Below are positions 25,121 to 34,623 of a stretch of DNA of 64,000 bases, piece by piece. Source of the stretch: Sulfitobacter sp. Its GTDB lineage: Bacteria > Pseudomonadota > Alphaproteobacteria > Rhodobacterales > Rhodobacteraceae. The translations under genes were made by a program, and so were the position numbers. Numbering within the stretch: the first letter of the stretch is position 1; each line of letters starts with the position of its first letter. The notes beneath the pieces were generated by a model. The model worked only from the letters and a program-made list of their open reading frames with translations. It was not told where the DNA came from and searched no databases. The stretch lies in contig JAQXCD010000053.1 in the NCBI GenBank assembly GCA_029252045.1, positions 1 to 64,000 of the forward strand, given 5' to 3'.

Positions 25121-26536
25121 CTAGGCTGCTTTTACCACCTGCGGTGCGCTTCGGGGGCCACCTGCCAGGCCCTGAGGCGTGATGCGGGCCAGATCAACAA
25201 AGAACACGGTGCCGCCGCCCTCATTGGGCTCAAAGTCGATGACGCCACCATGTGCTTCTATGATCCGTTTGGAAATGTTCAGTCCTAAACCTGTGCCGCT
25301 GAATTTGCGGCTATCGGTGTTGTCCAACTGGCTGAAACTGTCGAAAATCCGGGTGCGGTCAGCGGGAGCGACGCCAGCGCCCTGATCTGCCACGCTAATG
25401 CGGACCCGATCTGTTGTTGCAGTGGCTGAAATCACCACAGTACTGCCCGCTTCCGAAAATTTGGCAGCATTAGATAACAAATTAGTGACGACTTGCTCCA
25501 GCCGCATGGGGTCTGCACGCAGATAGATGTCCTTGGCGAACGGTCGTAGGCTCAGCGTAACCTCCAGTTCGCGGGCATAAGCGTTGTTATCGGCCACCGC
25601 GTCGCCCAGCAAACCCGCCAAAGAGACATCGCAATAATCATACTTCATCTTACCGGCCTCCATTTGCTGTAAATCCAGTAGCTCATCTATGAGGGTAGCG
25701 AGGCGGTGTGCGTTGCGTTGCGCAATCCCCAAGACTTGTGAGGACCGAAGCTCCATAGGGCCAAACGCCCCCGCCAGCGCCATATCCAGCGAAGCGCGGA
25801 TCGAGGTGAGAGGCGTTCGTAGCTCATGACTGACTGTCGATAGAAACGCGGTCTTGGCAGCCAACGCCGCTTTGGCACGATTGTTTTCAAGGGTGAGCTG
25901 GGTCAAGTGCCGCCTGTTGGTCTGGTAATACCTCAGGCCGACGTTGGACCCGTCGATGATAAAGTAGAGCACCAGCAGGCTGGTCAGCAAATTGATCCAC
26001 GTCCCCTGGGTAGGCCCGCCCTGCGCGGGCAGCAGGTCTAGCAACGGGATCGCAATAAATGCAGCGCCATAGGCCACCAGACGGATCGCCAGAACAGACA
26101 CGAGTTGGTGTGTGTTCATCGCGGCAAAGACAGCCGCACAGATCAGGAAGAACATCGGCAAGAGATAGGGCGTGCCTGTCGGTGCGAAGGCCAGCGACAG
26201 GGCGAAGAAGCTGACCACACCGGAGCTGAAGAGAGCACCCACATGCAAACGACGCAGGACAAAGCGGACATGCGCAGGGTCTTGCGCGCGCACGCGACGG
26301 GCAAGGCCGTAACTGCGTCCGTCAAACACCTCTGCAAGGAGGATCAACGTCAGGGAGATCGCACCGAAGGTAGCGCCAAGATAGAGGGTTTCCAGGACAA
26401 GTGCTGCCGCGAATATCAAAAGCCGCTGGTGCCCGAGTGCAAGCCCGCGCTCGGCGTAGTCGTGTATCTGCGCGACGATTGCTTCAAGGTCCGCGCAGTC
26501 AGCTGTTGCCTGATCGCGTGTGGTGAAATTCCGCAT
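25121..26536 (-). CDS. Membrane sensor histidine kinase
   Basis: A 471-residue kinase from the ATG at 26536. The N-terminal half has about five or six membrane helices (about 40-200) without a large periplasmic domain. The H-box 'FLSTVSHELRTPL' places the phospho-histidine at about residue 237. The ATPase part has 'NLLSNAAKFSEAG' (N box), 'VADQGAGVAP' (G1) and 'FSGTGLGLNISKRII' (G2). Followed by a receiver gene, an HPt gene and another receiver, it looks like the top of a phosphorelay. The 183 bases to the receiver gene hold nothing recognisable. The signal sensed is unknown. Confidence 0.93.
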   Translation of the reverse strand: MRNFTTRDQATADCADLEAIVAQIHDYAERGLALGHQRLLIFAAALVLETLYLGATFGAISLTLILLAEVFDGRSYGLARRVRAQDPAHVRFVLRRLHVGALFSSGVVSFFALSLAFAPTGTPYLLPMFFLICAAVFAAMNTHQLVSVLAIRLVAYGAAFIAIPLLDLLPAQGGPTQGTWINLLTSLLVLYFIIDGSNVGLRYYQTNRRHLTQLTLENNRAKAALAAKTAFLSTVSHELRTPLTSIRASLDMALAGAFGPMELRSSQVLGIAQRNAHRLATLIDELLDLQQMEAGKMKYDYCDVSLAGLLGDAVADNNAYARELEVTLSLRPFAKDIYLRADPMRLEQVVTNLLSNAAKFSEAGSTVVISATATTDRVRISVADQGAGVAPADRTRIFDSFSQLDNTDSRKFSGTGLGLNISKRIIEAHGGVIDFEPNEGGGTVFFVDLARITPQGLAGGPRSAPQVVKAA

Positions 26537-26756
26537 GCGGTGATCATCCTTTTTCTGTGATACCCAGAATAAGCGCTGTACCCGCACAAGAATGTGGCAA
26601 CGTCCGGGGATAATCCGGCGGAATTGTCGCGAAGTGTTCGGAGTCTAATCTTTGCGGTTGGATCAGGCGCTCGGGTTGGAATCCGGTTGACCGCAGGGCG
26701 GCGGCACGGGATGCTTTGCAACAGGGTGCCGAAGGCATCAAAACCGCGAGGGGATT

Positions 26757-27428
26757 ATGATGGGACAAGAGAAGACAAGTGCGCGGGTCGTCTTTGATCT
26801 GGACGGTACACTGATTGATAGTGCGCCTGATATTCAGGGCGTTGCAAACGCCGTGCTGGCGGAGCATGGCAAACAGATTACGCTGGCCCAAACCCATTCC
26901 TTCATCGGCAATGGCGTGGCTGTTTTCATCTCGCGGATGTTGACGGCTGTAAACCTGCCAGACAGCCTGCAAGCGGAGATGCTGCCTGTGTTCAAAAACG
27001 CATATCTGACAGCTGTGGGGCACACACATCCATATTCGGGTGTGGTTGCAGCATTGGATGCGTTGAAAGGCGCAGGCCACAGCATGGGCATTTGCACCAA
27101 CAAACCCATCGCACCTTGTATGGCGGTTCTGGATCATCTGGCGCTCACGCCCTATTTCGCCACCGTTTGGTGCGGCGACAGTCTGAGCGTTCACAAGCCT
27201 GATCCGGCCCCGCTGCATGCAGCTTTTGACGCACTGGGGCAGGGGCCGAAAATCTATGTCGGGGATAGTGAGGTTGACGCGGAAACGGCGCAGCGCGCGG
27301 GCGTTGTGTTCCTGCTCTATACCGAAGGCTACCGCAAAACGCCCGTAATAGAAGTGCCGCATACCGCGGCGTTCAACGACTTTGCGCAGCTCCCGGCGCT
27401 TGTGGCGAAATACGCGTCAAACGTCTGA
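26757..27428 (+). CDS. gph: Phosphoglycolate phosphatase (HAD superfamily)
   Basis: A 223-residue HAD phosphatase. Motif I is 'VFDLDGTLIDS' (12-22), motif II 'ICTNKP' (about 112-117), motif III lysine in 'HKPDPAPLH' and motif IV 'YVGDSEVDAETA'. The best match is Gph, which removes 2-phosphoglycolate formed by DNA repair or oxygenation. Related HAD enzymes are hard to separate by sequence alone. The start follows GAGGGG. It faces the iron-binding protein gene across a strong shared hairpin. The 220-base divergent region to the histidine kinase shows no clear operator. Confidence 0.85.
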   Translation: MMGQEKTSARVVFDLDGTLIDSAPDIQGVANAVLAEHGKQITLAQTHSFIGNGVAVFISRMLTAVNLPDSLQAEMLPVFKNAYLTAVGHTHPYSGVVAALDALKGAGHSMGICTNKPIAPCMAVLDHLALTPYFATVWCGDSLSVHKPDPAPLHAAFDALGQGPKIYVGDSEVDAETAQRAGVVFLLYTEGYRKTPVIEVPHTAAFNDFAQLPALVAKYASNV

Positions 27429-27442
27429 TCTATTGGCGCAGT

Positions 27443-27473
27443 GACCTGCCGCATACACTCTGTGCGGCAGGTC
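27443..27473. terminator. Bidirectional hairpin between convergent genes
   Basis: GACCTGCCGCA (27443-27453) pairs perfectly with TGCGGCAGGTC (27463-27473). It lies between the stops of gph and the iron-binding protein gene. There is no long T-run on either strand. Confidence 0.65.
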
Positions 27474-27492
27474 ATTGATAGGGTTGGCAGGA

Positions 27493-28518
27493 CTACTTCC
27501 AGCCAACATCGTTAAAGATTTTCTGCGCAGTTGCGAGATTTTCGGCCACTGCAGACAAATCGACAGTATCCGCTTTGAACGTGCCCAGCTTGGCCACAGC
27601 CTCGCTAAGGGCTACGCCTTCTACGGCAGGGAATTCATCATTACCGGCCGAGAAATACTGCTGCGCCTGATCGGAGGACAGATACTCAAGGAAGGCAATC
27701 GCGTTTGCGCGGTTCGGCGCATTTGCCGCCACACCTGCCCCCGACAGGTTCATATGCGCCCCTTCGGCGTCTTGGGCGGGGAAGATCCAACCGATCTGGT
27801 CGATGGCTTCACTGACGCCGCTGACCTCGGTGCGCAGGGCGCGGGCGAAATAGTAGGTGTTGGCGATAGAGATATCACATTCGCCGGAAATGATCGCGGC
27901 CATCTGGTCTGTGTCACCCCCCTGTGGTTCGCGGGCGAAGTTGTCTAAGACACCTTGTGCCCATGCGCGCGCCGCTTCTTCTCCATGGTTTTCAATCACA
28001 GAGGCCAGAAGCGTTTGGGAATAGGTGCTGGAAGAAGAACGGCTGCACACCTTCCCTTTGTAAAGGGGATCAGCAAGCGAGAGATAGTCCATGGGCGGCT
28101 CTGTCACATCTGCTTTGTCGTAGAAAATGATGCGCGCGCGCTGAGAAAAGCCGAACCATGTGTTGTCAGTGTCTTGCAAGTTGGCGGGGATACGCGCCTC
28201 AAGCACGTCGCTGTCGATGGACTGCAAGACGCCTGCGTCTTTGGCACGTTTGAGCCGCGACGTGTCGACTGTAATCAGGACATCAGCGGGAGAGTTCGCC
28301 CCCTCGGCTTGCATCCGCGCTATCAGCTCGTCCGCCTTACCCTCGATCCGGTTGACGGTGATGCCGGTTGCCGCCGTAAAATCGGTATAGAGCCGCTCGT
28401 CAGTGTCATAATGGCGTGAGGAATAGAGGTTTACTTCGCCTTCTGCATGGGCGGCAAACGCGCTGGCAACAAGCGCCGCAGCGGCGAGGGCGAAGGGAGA
28501 TTTAAGGGTAGCAGTCAT
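27493..28518 (-). CDS. Ferric-iron ABC transporter substrate-binding protein (FutA/FbpA-like)
   Basis: A 341-residue periplasmic protein with a signal peptide (about 1-25, AFAAHA cleavage). 'VNLYSSRHYDTDE' at the mature N-terminus and 'ISIANTYYFARAL' supply the tyrosines that bind ferric iron in FutA/FbpA proteins. No permease or ATPase gene is adjacent, so it must work with components encoded elsewhere. The upstream 100 bases are unusually AT-rich for this window, as expected for an iron-regulated promoter, but I cannot match a specific Fur, Irr or RirA box by eye. Confidence 0.9.
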   Translation of the reverse strand: MTATLKSPFALAAAALVASAFAAHAEGEVNLYSSRHYDTDERLYTDFTAATGITVNRIEGKADELIARMQAEGANSPADVLITVDTSRLKRAKDAGVLQSIDSDVLEARIPANLQDTDNTWFGFSQRARIIFYDKADVTEPPMDYLSLADPLYKGKVCSRSSSSTYSQTLLASVIENHGEEAARAWAQGVLDNFAREPQGGDTDQMAAIISGECDISIANTYYFARALRTEVSGVSEAIDQIGWIFPAQDAEGAHMNLSGAGVAANAPNRANAIAFLEYLSSDQAQQYFSAGNDEFPAVEGVALSEAVAKLGTFKADTVDLSAVAENLATAQKIFNDVGWK

Positions 28519-28619
28519 GTCGAATCCTTGCAGTTTTAATTCTGATTAATTTACTCAATTACTGATTTTTGGAGGATGTGCAACAATCTTGATTATTTTA
28601 GTCTGAATTATTTTTGTGC

Positions 28620-30137
28620 CTAGGCCCAATCCAGCATCCCGCCTGTGCGGTCCTCCACCAGCAAACGTGGTGCGGCGGCCTGTGCCACACGTATTTGCGT
28701 GGCCGTTTCGGCGGCCATAGTTTTAAGGGTGTCAAAATCAGATACCAGTAGCCCCGCGCGCTGTAACTCTGCCGCCAGATCGGGGCGGTTGGGGTTTACG
28801 ACGATACCGTGGTCACTGACCAGCAGATCAACAGTACTGCCCGCCGTGGAGACGCAGCGCACATCCTCCACCAGCTTGGCATAGCCGCCGGCATTCAGCC
28901 CCGTTGTGACAATAGTCAGCTGCGCGCCTTTGGCAGCGTCGGGGTGTCCACCCGGCCCGCCGATCAGCCTGCCATCGCCGCCAATGGTCACGTTGACATT
29001 AAACGCGCGGTCAATTTCGACAGCGCCCAGCACCATGACGGACAGATGGTTTACCACGGGGGCCGGATGCAGCGGGTTGGCATATTCCGACGCACTCATG
29101 CACAGATGGTCGGGGTTTGTGATCGAGGAGGACACTGCCGTGTTATCGAAGCATTGCACGTCACGGATGCGGGCAAATAGTCCCGCATTCTGCAAGGCCA
29201 CATGGGCGCCCGTGATCCCGCCCGAAAGGAAACTGCCGCGCACTTTTGCTTGTGCCATCGCCGCGCCGATCAGGGGAACCGCTGCCAGTGAATACCCTCC
29301 TGCACCGGTCTGGAGTGACATGCCGTCACGCATTAAACCAGCGGCCGCGATGACCTGTGCGACCTGACTGCCAATGTGCAGGGCTTGCGGCGTTTGGGCA
29401 GGCAATGTGGTATCAGAGGCGATACCGGACACCTCCCCCGGCGTATTGAAGGGAATGACAGCGTCTACGTGCTGGGCCGGAATATCGCAGTGGGGCAGGG
29501 GCGCGCGGGTGATCTCGTGTGCGCAGACGACCGTGCGGCGGGCATAGGCCGCATCAACCTGCGCATAGCCTAATGGCCCGCACGGCAAGACACCGCCGCG
29601 CCCGGTACACGCGCCGTCTGGTTGTGCAAGTGACGCGCCGACAAAGGCCACGTCAACGCGCAGCAGGCCCGTGCCAAGCGCGCGCGCCCGTCCGCCATGG
29701 CTCTGCAACAGCGCGGGACCGCGCAACGCCCCTGACAGCATCGCATCGGTCACCGGACCTTTGGCATAGTCTGTCACGATGTCCCCGATCACTCCGCTTG
29801 CGACATGGGCGGCCAGCGGGGCGTGTACCGGAAACAGCGAACTGGGGGCGATGGTAAGCCCGCGCAATCCGCGCCGTGCACATTCCGCGAGCACCGCGTT
29901 GATCAGCCGGTCGCCGTTGCGATAGTGATGATGGAAGGACAAGACCGCACCGTCGCAGATGTCAAAGGCATCGAACACCGCGGACAGATCGCGCAATTGT
30001 TTGTCAGCCTGCGCTGCTGCGGCACGCGAGGGCAGCATGACCAGCGGCGCAATGGGGGCTGCGTTCGACAGGCCCAAGGGCGTACGCACCGGCCAATGTG
30101 TTGCTGCCATCCGTGCGGCCTGCTTGTCTAAATTCAT
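28620..30137 (-). CDS. citF: Citrate lyase alpha subunit-like CoA transferase
   Basis: A 505-residue protein matching CitF along its length: the N-terminal 'LSFHHHYRNGDRLIN' region (about 66-80), 'LQTGAGGYSLAAVPLIG' (about 275-291), 'SFLSGGITGAHV' and 'STVDLLVSDHGIVVNP'. In citrate lyase this subunit exchanges acetyl for citryl on the acyl-carrier subunit. No citD, citE, citC or citG gene is near, so the usual complex is not encoded here. It may serve with unlinked partners or as a free-standing CoA transferase. Confidence 0.82.
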   Translation of the reverse strand: MNLDKQAARMAATHWPVRTPLGLSNAAPIAPLVMLPSRAAAAQADKQLRDLSAVFDAFDICDGAVLSFHHHYRNGDRLINAVLAECARRGLRGLTIAPSSLFPVHAPLAAHVASGVIGDIVTDYAKGPVTDAMLSGALRGPALLQSHGGRARALGTGLLRVDVAFVGASLAQPDGACTGRGGVLPCGPLGYAQVDAAYARRTVVCAHEITRAPLPHCDIPAQHVDAVIPFNTPGEVSGIASDTTLPAQTPQALHIGSQVAQVIAAAGLMRDGMSLQTGAGGYSLAAVPLIGAAMAQAKVRGSFLSGGITGAHVALQNAGLFARIRDVQCFDNTAVSSSITNPDHLCMSASEYANPLHPAPVVNHLSVMVLGAVEIDRAFNVNVTIGGDGRLIGGPGGHPDAAKGAQLTIVTTGLNAGGYAKLVEDVRCVSTAGSTVDLLVSDHGIVVNPNRPDLAAELQRAGLLVSDFDTLKTMAAETATQIRVAQAAAPRLLVEDRTGGMLDWA

Positions 30138-30213
30138 CGCGTTGCCTTTCGCATCTTGGTCTTTTGTCCTGTCAGGCGTACCGTCAGCCCAGTGAAACCG
30201 AAAGGATATTTTT

Positions 30214-30663
30214 GTGAAGGGATTTCCGGATCTGCCGCCCTTGTGGTGGCTGGGGAGTATTGCCGCGATCTATCTGGCAAAGTGGTTGCTGCCGGGCCTG
30301 CATGTGAGCAGCGTCATCTTATCGGTGGTGTCGGGGGTGACAATTGCCGCCGCCTTGGGGTTGGTGGCATGGGCGGGCCTGTGGTTTCTGCGCAAGAAAA
30401 CCCCGATCGAGCCGCATCACACCCCAAAGACACTCATCATCGAAGGGCCATTCCGGATGACCCGCAACCCGATCTATCTGGCGCTGGTGATGCTGACGGT
30501 AGCCTCGGCGCTGGGGCATGGATCGGTTATCGGGCTGGCCCTTGCAGCGGGTCTGTGGTGGATATTGGACCGCCGCTTTGCCGCCCCAGAGGAGGCGCTT
30601 TTGCGTGCGACATTCGGGAGCGAGGCTGAAGAATACCTGAAAGATACCAAGCGCTGGGTGTAG
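30214..30663 (+). CDS. Isoprenylcysteine carboxyl methyltransferase-family membrane protein
   Basis: A 149-residue membrane protein with about four helices. The C-terminal SAM-binding signature 'LIIEGPFRMTRNPIYLALVMLTV' (about 73-95) and the following 'EYLKDTKRW' end are typical of the bacterial ICMT/PEMT-like family. The start is the GTG at 30214 after AAAGGA. In bacteria the methyl acceptor is generally unknown. It is divergent from the citF-like gene and precedes an IclR regulator. Confidence 0.82.
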   Translation: MKGFPDLPPLWWLGSIAAIYLAKWLLPGLHVSSVILSVVSGVTIAAALGLVAWAGLWFLRKKTPIEPHHTPKTLIIEGPFRMTRNPIYLALVMLTVASALGHGSVIGLALAAGLWWILDRRFAAPEEALLRATFGSEAEEYLKDTKRWV

Positions 30664-30734
30664 CCTGCGGCGTCTGTTCCGGCCTGTAGGGCTATGCTAG
30701 TGTTCTGGCGGAATTCAAAACGAAGGCTACTCCT

Positions 30735-31547
30735 ATGACCGACCCCGCCAAGCCGCGCAAAGGCATCCAGTCTCTTGTGACCGGCTTTGAGGTGATTGAT
30801 TTTCTGGTCAAGGCTGGGCGGCCCGTGCCGTTGCGCGACATCGCCAAAGGCACAGGCCTGTCACCCAGCAAGCTCCAATTCTATCTGGTCAGTCTGGTCG
30901 AGGTGCGTGTGGTGCATCAGGATCCTGCGACCGGATTTTACGGCTTGGGGCCCTATACGCTGCAACTGGGTATCGCGGGGTTACAGCAGTTCGATATTTT
31001 CGAGGCCGCCCGTACGCGTCTGGACACTTTTGCCGACCGGCACGGACATAGCGTGTTTATGGGGGTCTGGGGGACCGAAGGACCGACGGTCATTTACCGT
31101 GCGCGCGGCGAGCGGGGCGGCAGCCTGATGGAGCTTCGCTTGGGCTCGGTTCTGCCTGTGTTGCGTTCTGCGCTGGGGCAGTTGTTTGTGGCGCATTTGC
31201 CGGACCGGTTCACCGGTGCGCATATTGCGCGCGCGCTGGAGGCCGAAGCCAGCCTGCCGGCCCTTCCCGATGTTCCGCGGACTGCAGACGCGGTGGAGGC
31301 CCGCAGTGCTGCCATTCGAGAAGGCGGGATCAGCCGCTGTCGTGGCGGGTTGCTCTCCGATCACGCCGGGCTGTCCGCGCCAGTCTTTGACTATTTGGGC
31401 AAGATCGTCGCAGGGGTGACAGTGATGGTGCCGCTCAGCGACTTTGAAGATGGTTCCAACAACGAGATTGCACTTGATTTGCGCAATGCCGCGCAGGAAA
31501 TCTCACGCGAGGCAGGCCAGAACAGCATCAACTATCTGGACATCTGA
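30735..31547 (+). CDS. IclR-family transcriptional regulator
   Basis: A 270-residue IclR protein: winged helix at about 10-70 ('PLRDIAKGTGLSPSKLQFYL') and an effector domain to the end, including 'RAGGISRCRGGLLSDHAGLSAPVFDY'-like segments with minor differences. It differs from the other IclR in this window at 7688. No obvious target operon is adjacent; the divergent candidate is the citF-like gene beyond the methyltransferase. Confidence 0.88.
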   Translation: MTDPAKPRKGIQSLVTGFEVIDFLVKAGRPVPLRDIAKGTGLSPSKLQFYLVSLVEVRVVHQDPATGFYGLGPYTLQLGIAGLQQFDIFEAARTRLDTFADRHGHSVFMGVWGTEGPTVIYRARGERGGSLMELRLGSVLPVLRSALGQLFVAHLPDRFTGAHIARALEAEASLPALPDVPRTADAVEARSAAIREGGISRCRGGLLSDHAGLSAPVFDYLGKIVAGVTVMVPLSDFEDGSNNEIALDLRNAAQEISREAGQNSINYLDI

Positions 31548-31653
31548 CCGGCCTACCAACCACCGCCACTTTTTTTCCAGGTTCACCCTGCACTTCGCCA
31601 TATGCAGCGCTAAGTCCCAGCAGGAACAGAGCGAAGAAGGCAGGCGTGAGACA

Positions 31654-32625
31654 GTGACCCAACTACACCCCCTCCAACCGATTGACGCCGTTATCACTTG
31701 GGTAGATGGCAATACTGTCGCCCACCGTCGCCTGCGGGCGCAGTATATGGCGCAAGAGGGACTGCCCTTGGGTGAAAACGCCCGCAATCCGCACCGATGG
31801 GAGTCCAGCGGCGAGATTACCTTTTGTCTGCACTCGATCCACAATCATGCGCCGTGGGTGCGCATCATCTGGATTATCGTGGACCGTGATCCGCCGCCGT
31901 TGGACAGCCTGCCCGCCGCTTTGCGGGCGAAAGTCCGGATTGTAACGCATGATACGATCTTCGCGGGCTACGCCAATGCGCTGCCGACATTCAATTCACT
32001 GGCCATCGAAACGGTGATGTGGCGGATCAAAGGGCTGAGCGAGCAATTCTTGTATTTCAATGACGATGTTTTCCTATCGGCCCCTCTGTCGCCTGAGGAC
32101 GTTTTTGTGGGGGGGCATCCGGTTCTGCGCGGCCAGTGGCGCGATAACGCGGCACTGGCCAATGATCCTGCGGCGCGGGATGATCCGGCGATGTTCGGTC
32201 ACCTTGTGCAGATTAATGCGGCGGCACTGGCGGGCTACAGCGCGGAGCATTTGTTTGCTGCTGCCCATGTAGTGCATCCGATGCGGCGCAGCATCATGCA
32301 GCAACTGTTTGCAACCCACCGTCCCGCCGTCGTGCGCAACATCGCGGGGCGGTTCCGGCAGGTGGACCAGTTCTTGCCACAAGGGGCACATAACCATCTT
32401 GCGATAAGGCAGGGTGAGGCCGTGATATCGGAGGCCTATGACTGGGTTCACATCAAAAGCGGACAGGGTGTCGGGGTGGCGCCCGGGCTAACCCGCGCAG
32501 CCCTTGAAGCGGCAGCCCAATCCGGCATCCGGTTTTTATGCGTCAACGATCTGCCCCAGCTGGAGGCATTGGTCCACGATGCCCGCGCGTTGATTGCACG
32601 GGTCACCGGGGCGGGTATTGATTAG
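31654..32625 (+). CDS. Stealth-family capsular polysaccharide phosphotransferase
   Basis: A protein of about 323 residues from the GTG at 31654. The conserved regions of Stealth proteins are visible: 'DAVITWVDGN' at the start (CR1), 'SLAIETVMWRIKGLSEQFLYFNDDVFLS' around residues 112-140 (CR2), and a later 'VVHPMRRSIMQQLF' segment (CR3). Stealth enzymes transfer hexose-1-phosphate groups to build phosphodiester-linked capsules. The frame is open further upstream, but those codons overlap the IclR gene in another frame and look non-coding. It overlaps the convergent AhpD-like gene by four bases. Confidence 0.85.
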   Translation: MTQLHPLQPIDAVITWVDGNTVAHRRLRAQYMAQEGLPLGENARNPHRWESSGEITFCLHSIHNHAPWVRIIWIIVDRDPPPLDSLPAALRAKVRIVTHDTIFAGYANALPTFNSLAIETVMWRIKGLSEQFLYFNDDVFLSAPLSPEDVFVGGHPVLRGQWRDNAALANDPAARDDPAMFGHLVQINAAALAGYSAEHLFAAAHVVHPMRRSIMQQLFATHRPAVVRNIAGRFRQVDQFLPQGAHNHLAIRQGEAVISEAYDWVHIKSGQGVGVAPGLTRAALEAAAQSGIRFLCVNDLPQLEALVHDARALIARVTGAGID

Positions 32626-32960
32626 ACTGCTGTGAATTCGTCGTAGGCTTCCAGTGCTTTGGCGCCGTAAGCAATGGATGGCCCACCGCCCATATAGCCC
32701 ACCATTTCCAATGCCTCGCAAAGCTCCTCACGGGTGGCCCCCAAACGGACCAGCGATTTGACGTGAAAGCCGATACAGCTGTCGCAGCGGGTAGAAATAC
32801 CGATGCCCAATGCTATGAACTCTTTGGTCTTTTCGTCAAGTGCGCCACTCTTCTTGGCGGCCTTGCCCATGGTGTTAAAGCCCTCGAACATTTTGGGCGT
32901 CTGCGCCTGTAATGTGCCGATACGGCCCATCGTTTCGTCCAGAAATTTAGTCCAGTTCAT
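32622..32960 (-). CDS. AhpD-like carboxymuconolactone decarboxylase-family protein
   Basis: A 112-residue helical protein starting at the ATG at 32960 after AGGAGAG. 'ISTRCDSCIGFHVKSLVRLGATREELCEAL' (about 56-85) carries the CxxC...H motif of AhpD-type alkylhydroperoxidase proteins, pointing to a thiol redox role and not to lactone decarboxylation. The same-strand ABC permease gene ends only ten bases upstream, so it is probably the last gene of that operon. Confidence 0.88.
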   Translation of the reverse strand: MNWTKFLDETMGRIGTLQAQTPKMFEGFNTMGKAAKKSGALDEKTKEFIALGIGISTRCDSCIGFHVKSLVRLGATREELCEALEMVGYMGGGPSIAYGAKALEAYDEFTAV

Positions 32961-32970
32961 GGTCTCTCCT

Positions 32971-33729
32971 TTAGCGGCTTTCATCCGCGCCCATCCGGCG
33001 TTCCAGCCAGCGTACAAAGGAGCTGATGATCAACACCAGCACAAGATATTCGAGGATCAGCAGGGTATAGATTTCCAAGGGGCGGTATTCTGTTACCACC
33101 AACTCGTTTGCGCGGCGGGTGAGTTCCTGCATGCCGATGACAGAGGCAAAGGCGCTCATTTTTACGATGTAAATGAACTGGTTGGCCAAGGGCGGCAGGA
33201 TGCGCCGGATCGCTTGGGGCAAGATGACATAGCGCATGGTCTGGCTATAGGTCAGCCCGATCGTTTTGGCGGCCTCGGTCTGGCCCCGCGCAATGCTCTG
33301 GATACCCGAGCGGTAGATTTCGGCAGTGAAAGCCGAGTCCGAGATGGCCAGCGTGATCACCGCCCCCCAGAAGGCATCAATACTGACAGAGATGCCCATG
33401 GATTTGAGGACAACGGGTAATCCGTAGAACACCCAGAACAGCATTGGCAGCAGGGGTATCGCGCGTACAAATTCGATGTAGATGCGGCTGGGCAGTCTGA
33501 TCCAGCGGTTAGACGACATGCCGGGCAGGGCCACCATAAGACCGATTACCATCGACATGACAGCGGCAATCACCGACAGAAGGATCGTCGCGCCAAAGCC
33601 GTTCAACAGGAAGGTGATGTTGTTCCAGCCGTTAGGGGTGGTCGGGTCGATCACATACCACCCCCATGTGCCGGAGGTACCGCAACCGGCAAGGAGGGTG
33701 AGGGCAAGGAGGGCAGCGATGTTTTTCAT
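32971..33729 (-). CDS. Polar amino-acid ABC transporter permease with a lipobox-like N-terminus
   Basis: A 252-residue HisM/GlnP-type permease. The core has four or five helices and the coupling loop 'EAAKTIGLTYSQTMRYVILPQAIRR' (about 155-180). Oddly, before the first permease helix there is an N-terminal stretch 'LLALTLLAGCG' that looks like a lipoprotein signal with cysteine near residue 15, then about 20 hydrophilic residues. Family members normally begin with the permease helix. The ATG at 33729 is preferred over a TTG four codons earlier. It lies nine bases after the ATPase gene. Confidence 0.85.
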   Translation of the reverse strand: MKNIAALLALTLLAGCGTSGTWGWYVIDPTTPNGWNNITFLLNGFGATILLSVIAAVMSMVIGLMVALPGMSSNRWIRLPSRIYIEFVRAIPLLPMLFWVFYGLPVVLKSMGISVSIDAFWGAVITLAISDSAFTAEIYRSGIQSIARGQTEAAKTIGLTYSQTMRYVILPQAIRRILPPLANQFIYIVKMSAFASVIGMQELTRRANELVVTEYRPLEIYTLLILEYLVLVLIISSFVRWLERRMGADESR

Positions 33730-33737
33730 GGGCGCTC

Positions 33738-34496
33738 TCAATGCTTCAAAATCTGGTTAAGGAAACTGCGGCAGCGCTCGGTCTTGGGGGCCTCGAAGAA
33801 CTCCTGCGGCGTGCCCGTCTCCACAATCGCGCCGTGATCCATAAACACCATCCGGTCGGCAGCGCGGCGGGCAAAGCCCATCTCGTGGGTGACGACAATC
33901 ATCGTCATGCCGCTCTCTGCCAGATCAATGATCACATCCAGCACCTCTGATATCATTTCAGGGTCGAGCGCGGAGGTGGGCTCGTCGAACAACATGATCT
34001 TCGGTTCCATACACAGACTGCGCGCGATGGCGACGCGCTGTTGCTGGCCGCCTGACAATGCACCCGGTTTTTTGTCTGCCTGTTCGGGGATTTGCACGCG
34101 TTCCAGATATTTCATGGCGCGTTCTTCAGCGTCAGCGCGCGACAGGCCGCGCGCCTTCATCGGCCCCAGTGTCAGGTTTTGCAAAATGGTCAGGTGGGGG
34201 AACAGATTAAACTGCTGGAACACCATACCCACCTCGGCGCGGATCGCCTCGATGCTGGCCGCGTCGCCCATACGGGTGCCGTCCACTGTGATTTCACCAC
34301 TGTCATGCGCCTCCAGCGAGTTCACACAGCGGATCAGCGTGGATTTTCCCGAACCGGACGGCCCGCAAACCACAATCCGCTCGCCATGGGCGACGGTTAA
34401 ATCGACATCTTTCAGCGCATGATAGGTGTCATACCATTTGTTCAGCCCTTTGATCTGGATCGCATTTGTGTGATCGGGGGCGCGTGTGTCGGGCAT
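33738..34496 (-). CDS. Polar amino-acid ABC transporter ATP-binding protein
   Basis: A 252-residue ATPase of the GlnQ/HisP group: Walker A 'GPSGSGKST' (about 46-54), signature '[15 protein letters not shown]' (about 146-160), Walker B '[14 protein letters not shown]'. The start at 34496 follows GAGGAGAGG. It precedes the permease and AhpD-like genes on the same strand. The matching binding protein is divergently transcribed from 34624, so the 127-base gap between them probably holds a shared control region. Confidence 0.93.
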   Translation of the reverse strand: MPDTRAPDHTNAIQIKGLNKWYDTYHALKDVDLTVAHGERIVVCGPSGSGKSTLIRCVNSLEAHDSGEITVDGTRMGDAASIEAIRAEVGMVFQQFNLFPHLTILQNLTLGPMKARGLSRADAEERAMKYLERVQIPEQADKKPGALSGGQQQRVAIARSLCMEPKIMLFDEPTSALDPEMISEVLDVIIDLAESGMTMIVVTHEMGFARRAADRMVFMDHGAIVETGTPQEFFEAPKTERCRSFLNQILKH

Positions 34497-34623
34497 GGAC
34501 CTCTCCTCGTCGAGGGGTATAGTTAAGTTCACAGTTGCCGAAATCACAACCTGCATTAGGTTGCGATACATCATAAAAAGCTCGCGAGTACGACGAGATA
34601 ATCCAAATTGCTGGGGAACACAC

